NCBI GenBank assembly: GCA_028868895.1
Contig: JAGWTP010000025.1
Coordinates: 1-42,081, forward strand
Length of the DNA: 42,081 nucleotides
Source of the DNA: Burkholderiales bacterium
GTDB taxonomy: Bacteria > Pseudomonadota > Gammaproteobacteria > Burkholderiales > Burkholderiaceae_C
Direction of reading: 5' to 3'
In this document: positions 1-6,951 of the stretch, one piece after another
How positions within the stretch are numbered: the first letter of the stretch is position 1
Layout of the letters: each line of letters opens with the position of its first letter
Made by a program: the position numbers and the translations under genes
The notes under the pieces: generated by a model
Told to the model about the DNA's origin: nothing
Databases searched by the model: none
The model's input: the letters and a program-made list of their open reading frames with translations, nothing else

Positions 1-539
1 TCTCTCCGCAGCAGAAGTACGAGCACGATGGCGGACCCGGCATGTCGAAGTGCCTGCAGTTGCTCACCGGCAGCGCCGATCCGCTGCAGGACACGCTGGC
101 GTTTCAGCTGACGCAGCTCGCCTTCTGGTTGATGGCGGCCACCGATGGCCACGCCAAGAACTACTCGATCTTTCTGCAGCCTGGCGACACCTATGTGATG
201 ACGCCGCTGTACGACATCCTGTCGATGTGGCCCTACTTCGGCAAAGGCCCGAACCAGTACAACCGCCGGCAGGCGGGCCTGGCAATGGCGATGCGTTCCA
301 AGAACGCGCACTACCGCTTCGACACCATCCACACCCGGCACTGGCACCAACTGGCCATGAAGAACGGCGGGCCGGCGATATGGGATGCCATGGTCGGCTT
401 GGTCGAGCAGGTCAAGCCATCGTTGGCGGCGGTCGAGGCGCGTTTGCCCAAGGACTTCCACGGCAGGTCCTGGGACGCCATCTCGAAGGGCATGATGACT
501 GAGGCCGAGCGGTTCCTGGCCGGCGTAGAAGGGCTCTGA
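1..539 (+). CDS. hipA: HipA-type serine/threonine kinase toxin, C-terminal part (5' end outside window)
   Basis: The reading frame is open from the first bases and ends at TGA 537-539, so only the C-terminal ~178 residues are present. The opening residues (PQQKYEHDGGPG) match the conserved HipA stretch before the kinase core. The segment ATDGHAKN carries the catalytic Asp and the metal-binding Asn, and PLYDILS carries the second, DFG-like Asp. HipA kinases phosphorylate a translation factor or aminoacyl-tRNA synthetase and are neutralised by a HipB repressor normally encoded just upstream, which is out of view. Neighbouring integrase and tRNA fragments suggest an island cargo gene. The C-terminal half looks intact; activity cannot be judged without the N-terminal domain. 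Confidence 0.85.
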   Translation, partial: SPQQKYEHDGGPGMSKCLQLLTGSADPLQDTLAFQLTQLAFWLMAATDGHAKNYSIFLQPGDTYVMTPLYDILSMWPYFGKGPNQYNRRQAGLAMAMRSKNAHYRFDTIHTRHWHQLAMKNGGPAIWDAMVGLVEQVKPSLAAVEARLPKDFHGRSWDAISKGMMTEAERFLAGVEGL

Positions 540-553
540 AGTGCATCCATCGC

Positions 554-575
554 TGCGCGACTTTTGCGCGACTTT
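554..575. repeat. Two tandem copies of an 11-bp unit
   Basis: TGCGCGACTTT occurs twice in direct succession just downstream of the hipA stop. A short inverted repeat (CCCAGG/CCTGGG, 576-591) follows with no T tract. Such repeats can be arm-type recombinase sites beside an attachment core, which lies about 90 bases further on, but nothing here proves that role. Confidence 0.5.
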
Positions 576-666
576 CCCAGGCGTCCCTGGGCACTTCTAT
601 GCGAAACTGCGGGGTGAGGGCGCCGCTAAGTCGTTGATTTCATTGAACCCCATTCGTTTATCGGCG

Positions 667-713
667 GGCTACGAACCAAGGGGTCGTGGGTTCGATTCCT
701 GCCAGCCGCACCA
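667..713 (+). other. Orphan 3' half of tRNA-Arg(ACG): probable integration (att) site
   Basis: The sequence starts in the anticodon stem, reads through a CTACGAA anticodon loop (anticodon ACG at 671-673), a variable loop, a T arm with GGGTTCGATTCC, and an acceptor strand ending in GCCGCACCA with the CCA encoded. No D arm or 5' acceptor strand is found in the 40 bases upstream, so this is not a functional tRNA gene. Tyrosine integrases commonly recombine in exactly this anticodon-loop-to-CCA segment, leaving a duplicate 3' half at the far end of the element. The integrase remnant next door points towards it. The Arg(ACG) identity is recalled from Burkholderiales tRNAs and is probable. Confidence 0.8.
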
Positions 714-1250
714 GAAAAACAAGAAACGGATCAACGGTCTATAGATTTCGGTCTCTAGGCCGTTTTTCTTTTTCCTGACGGTTTCACCATCACGCCGCCG
801 TTCTTGTTCGCCGAAAGCCGATCCTCGCCAAGGCGCCAGGTGATCCACCGAGAAGGGCGCAAAGCGGCGCACCATGTCGGCCGGCTCCCAACCCGCAACT
901 CTTGCAACGCAAAAGCAGCGTTCGGCCCGGCACGTGACGTGACAGCCCAGTTGTGCCGGAGGGCATGCCGACGGGAATCTTCGATCCCGGCCCGCGGCAG
1001 CGCCGCGTAGAAGGCCTCGATGCTGACCTGGCGGATCGGCTTGCCACGACAGCGGACAACCAGTTCCAAGGGCTTGCCGAACCGCTCTTGCACCGCCGCC
1101 ATTGCGTCGTCGTTCAGCGGAACCGGGATCGCGCGCCACGCCTTGGCTTCATCGAGATGAACACCGGCTCGCCTGTACTCGAGATCAACCGCATCCCAAC
1201 GCGCGCCGCGCAAGTCTGCCCGACGCAGGCCTGTCGCCAGCGCAAGGTTC
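669..1250 (-). pseudogene. Tyrosine recombinase (phage-type integrase) remnant
   Basis: Only the catalytic C-terminal domain is recognisable. One frame, from about 1250 down to ~890, gives NLALATGLRRADLRGARWD (first catalytic Arg box), then GKPIRQVS and HALRHNWA (the HxLRH box). The frame then shifts, and the end of the domain (GWEPADMVRRFAPFS, DHLAPW) continues in another frame and reads on into the antisense of the tRNA fragment. The nucleophile usually found in RRYAHLS is Phe here, a stop lies just before NLALATG, and the ~200-residue N-terminal region is absent. The gene is therefore dead by truncation, frameshift and loss of the Tyr. It reads towards the tRNA 3' half, as integrase genes normally do. 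Confidence 0.8.
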
Positions 1251-1298
1251 CGTCATGGTTCCGGTATTGCGGCGCAACCTCGAGGCGTGCGCCCGAGG

Positions 1299-1790
1299 TC
1301 AATCCGATGGCGTTCTCGGCCGCGGACTAAAACCGGGCGAGATGCCATGGTCTTCGCACCATCGTCGGGCGATCGCCTCCATCGCATGCCGCTCAAAGGC
1401 GAACCATGCCTCACGCTGCGCCGGGTGTGCGGCCAGCGTGTCCTTGAAGTGGCGAAAGGGCTTGCGATGCTGCAGCGCTTGCCGGAGTGCGCGGGCCAGG
1501 CGGTCGTCGCGGCATTGCTCGGCGAAGTCCTCCATGATCTCGAAGGCCTGCGATGACTCGATCGGCTCGACGAACAGCCATTGATCGCTGTCACGGGGAT
1601 CTTCATCCACATCGTCCACCGCGTCGGGGCCGGCAAGGAACAAAAGTTCACCGGATTCGAGATTGAGCCAATGACTGCTCTCACCCAAGGTGTCGCGCGA
1701 GTTCAGCGCCCAGATCAGTTCCTCCAGGTCGATGGCCAACGATCGGGCTGTGCCATCGCTGCGATCCGGCGGGCTGTCGTTCGGGCTCAC
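1299..1790 (-). CDS. UPF0158 family protein
   Basis: 163 residues from a GTG start at 1790; no better ATG lies in frame. The protein is acidic. It has the UPF0158 pattern: LNLESGELLFL near residue 45, the QWLFVEPIESSQAFEIMEDF segment, then HRKPFRHFKDTL and REAWFAFERHAMEAIARRWCEDHGI. The molecular function of the family is unknown. It lies between an integrase remnant and another gene fragment, so it is likely accessory DNA, yet the frame is undamaged. The ribosome-binding site before GTG is weak, so the exact start is uncertain. Confidence 0.75.
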   Translation of the reverse strand: MSPNDSPPDRSDGTARSLAIDLEELIWALNSRDTLGESSHWLNLESGELLFLAGPDAVDDVDEDPRDSDQWLFVEPIESSQAFEIMEDFAEQCRDDRLARALRQALQHRKPFRHFKDTLAAHPAQREAWFAFERHAMEAIARRWCEDHGISPGFSPRPRTPSD

Positions 1791-1808
1791 CTGGAGATTC
1801 TCAATGCG

Positions 1809-2105
1809 TCACACAAAAATTCGGTGGAACACAGCCGACTCACCCTGTGCGGCAGACTGCCGCTGCTCGCCATTCTCGTACTCGCGCCGCAAGCCCTCGA
1901 CACGCTCCCGTCCTGTAGGCGCCGTGATTGCATGGGACGGCGTGGGCCCACCCAGCGCTGGAATGGCCTCGTCGGACCAGTTGGCGTCGTGGCGATGGAT
2001 GACCTTCTCGATGGCCTGCGCCATCACCGTCGGCGTCAGTCCCTGGGCGCTGACTGCGGCGGCTTTTGGCGCGCGGGCTGCATCAACGCGGCCGGCGTTG
2101 ATGGC
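1809..2105 (-). pseudogene. Probable SEC-C-type metal-binding protein remnant (C-terminal region)
   Basis: A minus-strand frame ending at TGA 1809-1811 contains GLTPTVMAQAIEKVIHRH, DEAIPALGGPTPSHA and TGRERVEGLRREYENGE. This resembles the conserved block 'D-PIPALGG-TPREA---GRERVE-LLREYE' seen before the C-terminus of bacterial SEC-C-type hypothetical proteins. The usual hydrophobic end is replaced by VFHRIFV and a stop, and no plausible start or N-terminal domain lies upstream before the oxidoreductase fragment begins on the other strand. Recognition is from memory of the family, so it is tentative. The left edge near 2105 is approximate. Confidence 0.4.
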
Positions 2106-2187
2106 GGTCAGGCTACGCTGTATGCCGTCTCCACAGTGGGTCATGCGATTCCAGCCTCGCTCGGAATTGCCGTCGACATCGGGCAAG

Positions 2188-2628
2188 GCCGAAGCGATCG
2201 CTGCCACCGGCGCCACGCTCGCCTTCGACGCCACCGGCGGCGGCAAGCTCGCCGGGCAGATCCTGAGCTGCATGGAAGCGGCGCTGAATCGCAACGCCGC
2301 CGAGTACAGCCGCTACGGCTCGACGACCCACAAGCAGGTCTACATCTACGGCGGCCTGGACACCGGGCCGACCGAGTTCAACCGCAACTTCGGCATGGCC
2401 TGGGGCATGGGTGGCTGGTTGCTGTTCCCGTTCCTGCAGAAGATCGGGCCGGCTGCCGCACAGGCGCTGAAGCAGCGCGTGGCGGCGCAGCTGAAGACGA
2501 CCTTCGCGAGCCGCTATGCCGGCGAGGTGTCGCTGGCGCAGGCGCTGCAACTCGAGCGGATCGCGGTTTACGGCAAGCGCGCCACCGGCGCGAAATACCT
2601 GATCAATCCGAACCAGGATGCGGCATGA
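2188..2628 (+). pseudogene. Zinc-binding alcohol dehydrogenase/quinone oxidoreductase, C-terminal fragment
   Basis: From about 2188 the frame encodes AIAATGATLAFDATGGGKLA, RYGSTTHKQVYIYGGLD and GMAWGMGGWLLFPFLQKIG, ending in KYLINPNQDAA. This is the last ~145 residues of a medium-chain, quinone-oxidoreductase-like dehydrogenase, including the end of the Rossmann fold. The catalytic N-terminal domain and first half of the nucleotide-binding domain (about 200 residues) are missing: upstream codons in the same frame do not resemble the family. The break at ~2180-2190 marks where foreign or rearranged DNA joins the chromosome. With no start region the fragment is most likely non-functional. Confidence 0.8.
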
Positions 2629-2760
2629 ACGACGCGGGCCGCGCCGCCGTGCCGCTGACGTGCGTCGAGGTGCACGGCGGCGGCGTGCAGCGCGGCGTGT
2701 GCCGACAACGCCGCGCGCATGCGCGCAGCACCGAGGTGCTTGAGAACCCGCGCTGCGGCA

Positions 2761-3543
2761 TCAGCGATCGCCCCCCGCCGCTTCGAGCGCGCGCACGAGG
2801 GCCTCGAACTCGTCACGGTTCACGTCCGATATCACCCAGTGGGTCATGCCGGCGCGCGACCAGTGGGCAATCCGAAAGCCTCGGTCTTCCGAAAGGGTCG
2901 CCGCGCGGTCGGCGGCGTGCGCCGGCCACACGAACGAGTTCACGATGTGCGCGCCTTGCCGGTACACCAGCGCGGCCACCGGTCGTCCGTCGAGATAGTC
3001 GACCCGCCCGCCGAGGAACACCGAGCCCGGGAGCAGCGACTGCGGCACCGGCGGCGAGAAGTCGAGCTTCGACGACAGCCAGGGCTTGACCGTGTGCTGG
3101 TCCGACGACGCCACATCGACCAGATGCTGGCCCAGCGTCGAGCGCACGTGGCTCGCCACCACCTCGCGCTCGATCCGAGCGTCGTGTGCCGATGGCCACG
3201 GGCCCAGGTTCAACGCCAGGTACGCCAACGCCAGTGCCGCGAACGAGACCGTCATCGGGCGCCAGTTCACCCAACGTTGCAGGGTGCCCTTGCGGACTAG
3301 CCCGCGCGCCGGCAAGGTGGCCGGCGCCGGCACCAGTGCGGCGATGCGTTGGCGAAACGCCTCGGGTGCCGGGTGGTAGTCGGCGAGGTCGCGAACGTGC
3401 TGGCGCAGCCGCCGCAACGCTTGCACTTCACCGCGCAGCGCGTCGTCGTGCTCGATCCGTTGCTCGATCTCGCGCTGGCTGAGCAGGTCCAGCTCGCCGT
3501 CGACGAACGCGTTCAGCGTTTGAGGGTCGATCGCCGGTCTCAT
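2761..3543 (-). CDS. Membrane-anchored anti-sigma factor
   Basis: 260 residues. The N-terminal ~70 residues (VDGELDLLSQREIEQRIEHDD, then LRRLRQHVRDLADYHPAP) resemble the helical anti-sigma domain that clamps an ECF sigma factor. One membrane helix lies at about residues 96-115, followed by a ~145-residue periplasmic domain. The N-terminal domain has no cysteine, so the zinc anti-sigma motif (H-x3-C-x2-C) is absent and thiol-redox sensing is unlikely. ATG 3543 overlaps the sigma stop by four bases (ATGA), so the two are translationally coupled. Expected role: hold the sigma factor at the inner membrane until an envelope signal arrives. The signal is not evident from the sequence. Confidence 0.85.
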   Translation of the reverse strand: MRPAIDPQTLNAFVDGELDLLSQREIEQRIEHDDALRGEVQALRRLRQHVRDLADYHPAPEAFRQRIAALVPAPATLPARGLVRKGTLQRWVNWRPMTVSFAALALAYLALNLGPWPSAHDARIEREVVASHVRSTLGQHLVDVASSDQHTVKPWLSSKLDFSPPVPQSLLPGSVFLGGRVDYLDGRPVAALVYRQGAHIVNSFVWPAHAADRAATLSEDRGFRIAHWSRAGMTHWVISDVNRDEFEALVRALEAAGGDR

Positions 3544-4115
3544 GATTTCACCTCGCGCGGGGTGGAGCTCGGCACGCCACGCAGCGTCGGCAGGCTCCCG
3601 GGCAGCAACGCCTGTTGCAAGAGGCGCCTTGCGCGCGCCAGGCGCGACATCACGGTGCCGATCGGTATGTCGGCGATGCGCGCGATGTCCTTGTATGAAA
3701 GATCTTCCAGTTCGCGCAGCACCAACACCTCGCGGTAGGCGACAGGCAGTTCGGAGATCGCCCGGTTGATCTGCAAACGATCGGCGTTGCGCATCGCCAT
3801 CGCCGGGGGTTCATCGGCCGTCGGTGCGGCGATCTCGTGCGCGACGCCATCGGCGTCTTCGAACCCGACCCACTCGGCCGGCCGGTTCTCCTTCAGCCAT
3901 GAAAAGCAGGTGTTGCGCACGATCTGCAGCAACCACGGCCGGGCGTTCTCGCCGCGAAACCCGTCGACGTAGCGGATCGCGCGCAGGTACGCCTCCTGCA
4001 CCACATCCTGCGCGTCGTGGTCGTTGCGGGTCAGCCACCGTGCCAGGTTGAACGCCGCGTCCAGGTGCGCCAGGGCCAGCTGTTCGAAGCGCCGGCGCTT
4101 GTCGTCATCGCTCAT
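3540..4115 (-). CDS. ECF-family RNA polymerase sigma factor
   Basis: 191 residues. Region 2 covers roughly residues 17-85, with LTRNDHDAQDVVQEAYLRAIRYVDGF and RPWLLQIVRNTCFSWLKENR. Region 4 covers roughly 117-170, with LPVAYREVLVLRELEDLSYKDIA and the helix-turn-helix IPIGTVMSRLARARRLL. There is no region 3, as in all ECF sigmas. The start ATG 4115 follows a G-rich ribosome-binding site (GGGGGG). It is co-translated with the anti-sigma gene and divergent from a metallophosphoesterase/cupredoxin pair. A GGAAT-N17-GGTACTG signal directly upstream suggests autoregulation. The ECF subgroup cannot be fixed without a phylogeny. Confidence 0.93.
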   Translation of the reverse strand: MSDDDKRRRFEQLALAHLDAAFNLARWLTRNDHDAQDVVQEAYLRAIRYVDGFRGENARPWLLQIVRNTCFSWLKENRPAEWVGFEDADGVAHEIAAPTADEPPAMAMRNADRLQINRAISELPVAYREVLVLRELEDLSYKDIARIADIPIGTVMSRLARARRLLQQALLPGSLPTLRGVPSSTPREVKS

Positions 4116-4135
4116 CGCGAATCCCCCCGTTCAGG

Positions 4136-4164
4136 CAGTACCTGGCGCGGCAGGGTTTTATTCC
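4136..4164 (-). promoter_or_regulatory. Candidate ECF-type autopromoter for the sigma/anti-sigma operon
   Basis: On the minus strand GGAAT (4164-4160), 17 bases, then GGTACTG (4142-4136). GGAA-type -35 elements with a GT-containing -10 are typical of ECF-sigma promoters. The same arrangement occurs facing the other way at 4202-4230. The implied leader to the sigma ATG is only about 14 bases, short but with room for the G-rich ribosome-binding site. Confidence 0.45.
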
Positions 4165-4201
4165 AAAGCCCCGGGGCGCACTCGGAGATCCACGGCAGCC
4201 G

Positions 4202-4230
4202 GGAATGGCCGGCGCGAGATGTCGGTCTGG
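4202..4230 (+). promoter_or_regulatory. Candidate ECF-type promoter for the metallophosphoesterase/cupredoxin genes
   Basis: GGAAT (4202-4206), 17 bases, then GGTCTGG (4224-4230), matching the spacing and core of the divergent signal upstream of the sigma gene. It would give a leader of about 57 bases to ATG 4294. This supports the view that the sigma factor drives the divergent pair. Confidence 0.45.
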
Positions 4231-4293
4231 CACTCACGGCCCGCCTGGGCGAACCCACCGGCACCCGAGGTGCCAACCGAACTGGAGATCACC

Positions 4294-5193
4294 ATGAACC
4301 ATTTTGACCGGCGCCAATTCATGCAGTTGGCCGGCATCGGCGGCGTCGTGTTCGCGTCCGGGCTCGGGGGTGTGGCGAGCGCCGCGATCGCGGCCACCGG
4401 ATCGGCCGACGAAGACTTCTACTTCGTCCAATTGTCGGACGCCCACTGGGGCTTCGAGGGCGCACCCAATCCCGATGCCAGGGGCACGCTGCCGAAGGCC
4501 GTGGCGGTGGTCAATGCGCTCGCGCAGGCGCCCGACTTCGTGATCTTCACCGGGGACCTGACGCACACCACCGATGACCCGAACGAGCGCCGCAAGCGCA
4601 TGGGCGAGGTTCGCGACATCGTGGCCGGACTGAAGGTGCGGACGGTGCGCTTCATTCCGGGCGAGCACGACGCTTCGCTCGACAACGGCAAGGCGTTCCA
4701 GGAGTTCTTCGGCGCGACGCACTACAGCTTCGACCACAAGGGCGTGCACTTCATCGCGCTCGACAACGTCAGCGATCCCGGCGCCAAGCTGGGCGACGCG
4801 CAGTTGGCCTGGCTCGGCGACGACCTGAAGAAGCAGCCGGATGCCAGGCGCATCGTCGTCTTTGCGCACCGGCCGTTGTTCGATCTGTACCCGCAATGGG
4901 ACTGGGCCACGCGCGACGGTGCACGTGCCGTCGAGTTGCTAATGCCGCACGCCGACGTGACCGTGTTCTACGGCCACATCCATCAGGAGAACCACCACCT
5001 GACCGGGCACATCGCCCACCACTCGGCCAGGTCGCTGATCTACCCGTTGCCGGCGCCTGGCTCGCAACCCAGGCGCGCGCCGCTGCCCTGGGACCCGGCG
5101 CAGCCCTACAAGGGGCTCGGCGTGCGCGAGGTTCAGGCGCCGCAGCCACCGGCGCGCTGCGCGATCACCGAGTGGCCGCTGCGAAAGGCGTGA
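4294..5193 (+). CDS. Tat-exported calcineurin-like metallophosphoesterase
   Basis: 299 residues. ATG 4294 is chosen because GGAG lies 8 bases before it and because it opens with a twin-arginine signal (DRRQFMQLAGIGG, then a hydrophobic stretch to about residue 35), implying folded export. Metal-site motifs are in order: DAH at 49-51, GDLTH at 87, GEHD at 123-126, AHRP at 191 and GHIHQENH at 227. The third motif has Glu where most relatives have Asn (GNHD). The substrate is unknown; the fold handles phosphomonoesters or diesters. A cupredoxin gene follows after four bases and an ECF sigma/anti-sigma pair lies divergently, so it is probably part of an envelope-stress or copper-linked regulon. 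Confidence 0.9.
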   Translation: MNHFDRRQFMQLAGIGGVVFASGLGGVASAAIAATGSADEDFYFVQLSDAHWGFEGAPNPDARGTLPKAVAVVNALAQAPDFVIFTGDLTHTTDDPNERRKRMGEVRDIVAGLKVRTVRFIPGEHDASLDNGKAFQEFFGATHYSFDHKGVHFIALDNVSDPGAKLGDAQLAWLGDDLKKQPDARRIVVFAHRPLFDLYPQWDWATRDGARAVELLMPHADVTVFYGHIHQENHHLTGHIAHHSARSLIYPLPAPGSQPRRAPLPWDPAQPYKGLGVREVQAPQPPARCAITEWPLRKA

Positions 5194-5197
5194 GGCC

Positions 5198-5563
5198 ATG
5201 AACATCGATATGAACCGAAGGGCGTTGTTGGGTGCGGCGGGGGCGCTGGCGCTGGGTTCGATGGCGGTGCTGGTGATCGCGAATGCGGACGAGCGCGTCA
5301 TCGAGGTCGTCGCCCGGAAGTTCGAATTTGTCCCGCGCGAGCTTCGCGTGCAGCGGGGTGAAGCCGTGGTCCTGCAGTTCACCGCACCCGAGGTGCCGAT
5401 GGGCTTCAGCCTGCCCGACTTCGCGGTGCGCGCCGACATCGTCCCGGGCAAGGTCAGCACGCTGAGACTGACGCCCGACAAGCGCGGCAGTTTCACGTTC
5501 CTGTGCGACGTCTTCTGCGGCGTCGGGCACGAGGACATGAACGGCACGCTGATCGTCACCTGA
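5198..5563 (+). CDS. Tat-exported CuA-like cupredoxin with one altered copper ligand
   Basis: 121 residues. The N-terminus (NRRALLGAAGALALGS) looks like a short twin-arginine signal, then a cupredoxin beta-sandwich. The C-terminal loop C103-DVF-C107-GVG-H111-ED-M114 is the C-x3-C-x3-H-x2-M ligand loop of cytochrome oxidase subunit II CuA domains. The first CuA His, normally in a 'VxHSF' segment, is Met68 here (EVPMGFSLP). The domain stands alone, without the two membrane helices of COX2 and without oxidase genes nearby. It probably binds copper as an electron carrier or sensor in the periplasm. The start at 5198 follows GAGG and lies four bases after the phosphoesterase stop; ATG 5210 is an alternative. 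Confidence 0.88.
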   Translation: MNIDMNRRALLGAAGALALGSMAVLVIANADERVIEVVARKFEFVPRELRVQRGEAVVLQFTAPEVPMGFSLPDFAVRADIVPGKVSTLRLTPDKRGSFTFLCDVFCGVGHEDMNGTLIVT

Positions 5564-5613
5564 GCGCCAGCTTCGCGGCATGCGGCGCCGGCGCCGATCG
5601 CCGCCGCGATGCA

Positions 5614-6951
5614 TCACGCCGCCGGGGGCGACGGCGGCTGTGCCACCACGCGCGCCGAGCGCTCGTAGGTCCAGTAGGCCCAGGCCCAGTCGAACATCAC
5701 GATCAGCCGGTTGCGAAAACCGATCAGAAAGTAGATGTGCGCGAACAGCCAGAACAGCCACGCGAAGTAGCCGGAGAAGCGCAGCGCGCCGATACCCGGC
5801 ACCGTCAGGTCGACGACCGCGGCCTTGCGGCCGATGGTGGCGAGATTGCCGTGGTCGATGTAGCGGAACGGCAGGGTCGGCGCGCCGCGCAGGCGCCGCA
5901 GCAGGTTGGCCGCGGCCGCACGCCCCATCTGCTTGGCGGCGGGGCTGACGCCGGGCACGGGCTTCGGTTTGCCCTGGCGCGGGTCGTCGGGGTGGCTCAT
6001 CGCCGAAGCCAGGTCGCCGATGACCGCGATCTCGGGGTGGCCGGTCAGGCTCAGGTCGGGCTTCACGATCACGCGGCCGGCACGGTCCACCATCGCGCCG
6101 GCGCCCGCGGCCAACGCCTGGCCGAGCTTCGCGCCGGCCACGCCGGCCGCCCAGATCACCGTCTTGCTCGCCACGCGGTGGTGTTGCGCCGCGGCGCCGC
6201 TGCGCGTTTCGTAGGTGACGCCATCGGCGTCGATGCCGGTCACGGTGCAGCCGGTGCGCACGTCGACGCCGAGCCTGGCGAGCTGCTCGCGCGCCCGCTG
6301 CGAGAGCGCCGGCACGAAACTGCCGAGCACGCGGTCGGAGCCTTCCAGCAGCACGACGTGGGTGCGCCTGGAGTCGATGCGGCGGAACTCCTGGGGCAGC
6401 GTGTGCTGTGCGATTTCGGCCATCGTGCCGGCCATCTCGACGCCGGTCGGGCCGGCGCCGATCACGACGAAGGTCAGCCACGCGTCGCGCTGCGTGGCAT
6501 CGAGGCAGCGCTCGGCGCGTTCGAACGCGCCGATCACGCGGGCGCGGATCGTGAACGCGTCGGCCAGCGTCTTCAGGCCGGGCGCGTGCGCGGCCCAGTC
6601 GTCGTGGCCGAAGTAGCTGTGCGTGGCGCCGGCGGCGACGATGAGGTGGTCGTAGGCGAGCGCCTGGTCGTCGTCCAGCAGCACGCGCTGCGTGGCCACA
6701 TCGAAACCGATCACCTCGGCCTGCAGGATCGTCAGGTTGCCGCGTTTCATCTGGCGGCGCAACGTGTGGCGGATCGGCGCACTCACCGCCGGGGCGCTCA
6801 GGCCGGCAGTCGCAACCTGGTACAGCAGCGGCTGGAACAGGTGGTGGTTGGTGCGGTCGACCAGCGTGATCTCGACGGCCGCCGTCGACAGCGCGCGCAC
6901 CGCTTCGAGGCCGCCGAAGCCGCAGCCGACGATGACCACGTGCGGCATCAT
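5614..6951 (-). CDS. Type II NADH dehydrogenase-like FAD/NAD(P) oxidoreductase
   Basis: 445 residues. An N-terminal FAD-binding motif GCGFGGLE (residues 9-16) and a second dinucleotide motif GAGPTGVE (165-172) define a two-dinucleotide-fold dehydrogenase. VAAGATHSYFGHDDWA and IWAAGV are typical of the NDH-2 family, which passes electrons from NAD(P)H to quinone without pumping protons. Near the C-terminus, FSGYFAWLFWLFAHIYFLIGFRNR is strongly hydrophobic and would attach the enzyme to the inner membrane, as in NDH-2. ATG 6951 overlaps the upstream gene's stop (ATGA), so the pair is translationally coupled. The exact electron acceptor is inferred. Confidence 0.9.
   Translation of the reverse strand: MMPHVVIVGCGFGGLEAVRALSTAAVEITLVDRTNHHLFQPLLYQVATAGLSAPAVSAPIRHTLRRQMKRGNLTILQAEVIGFDVATQRVLLDDDQALAYDHLIVAAGATHSYFGHDDWAAHAPGLKTLADAFTIRARVIGAFERAERCLDATQRDAWLTFVVIGAGPTGVEMAGTMAEIAQHTLPQEFRRIDSRRTHVVLLEGSDRVLGSFVPALSQRAREQLARLGVDVRTGCTVTGIDADGVTYETRSGAAAQHHRVASKTVIWAAGVAGAKLGQALAAGAGAMVDRAGRVIVKPDLSLTGHPEIAVIGDLASAMSHPDDPRQGKPKPVPGVSPAAKQMGRAAAANLLRRLRGAPTLPFRYIDHGNLATIGRKAAVVDLTVPGIGALRFSGYFAWLFWLFAHIYFLIGFRNRLIVMFDWAWAYWTYERSARVVAQPPSPPAA

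Noticed and set aside
641-713. A complete tRNA-Arg gene
   Set aside because: The 3' half is good, but the upstream bases show no D arm and no 5' strand able to pair with the acceptor end, so it is a fragment.
669-760. A C-terminal peptide reading GWQESNPRPLGS on the minus strand
   Set aside because: This is the antisense translation of the tRNA fragment, a frequent artefact where integrase frames read through an attachment site.
1-2628. A complete toxin-antitoxin or defence system in the island end
   Set aside because: Only the end of hipA is inside the window, no hipB is visible, and the other island genes are remnants or of unknown function.
2625-2780. A gene starting at the ATGA after the oxidoreductase fragment
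   Set aside because: The frame runs through Arg/Pro-rich sequence into the antisense of the anti-sigma gene and resembles no family; most likely noncoding remnant.
4024-4293. A ~90-residue N-terminal extension of the metallophosphoesterase
   Set aside because: It would cover the divergent promoter region and bury the twin-arginine signal; ATG 4294 has a good ribosome-binding site.
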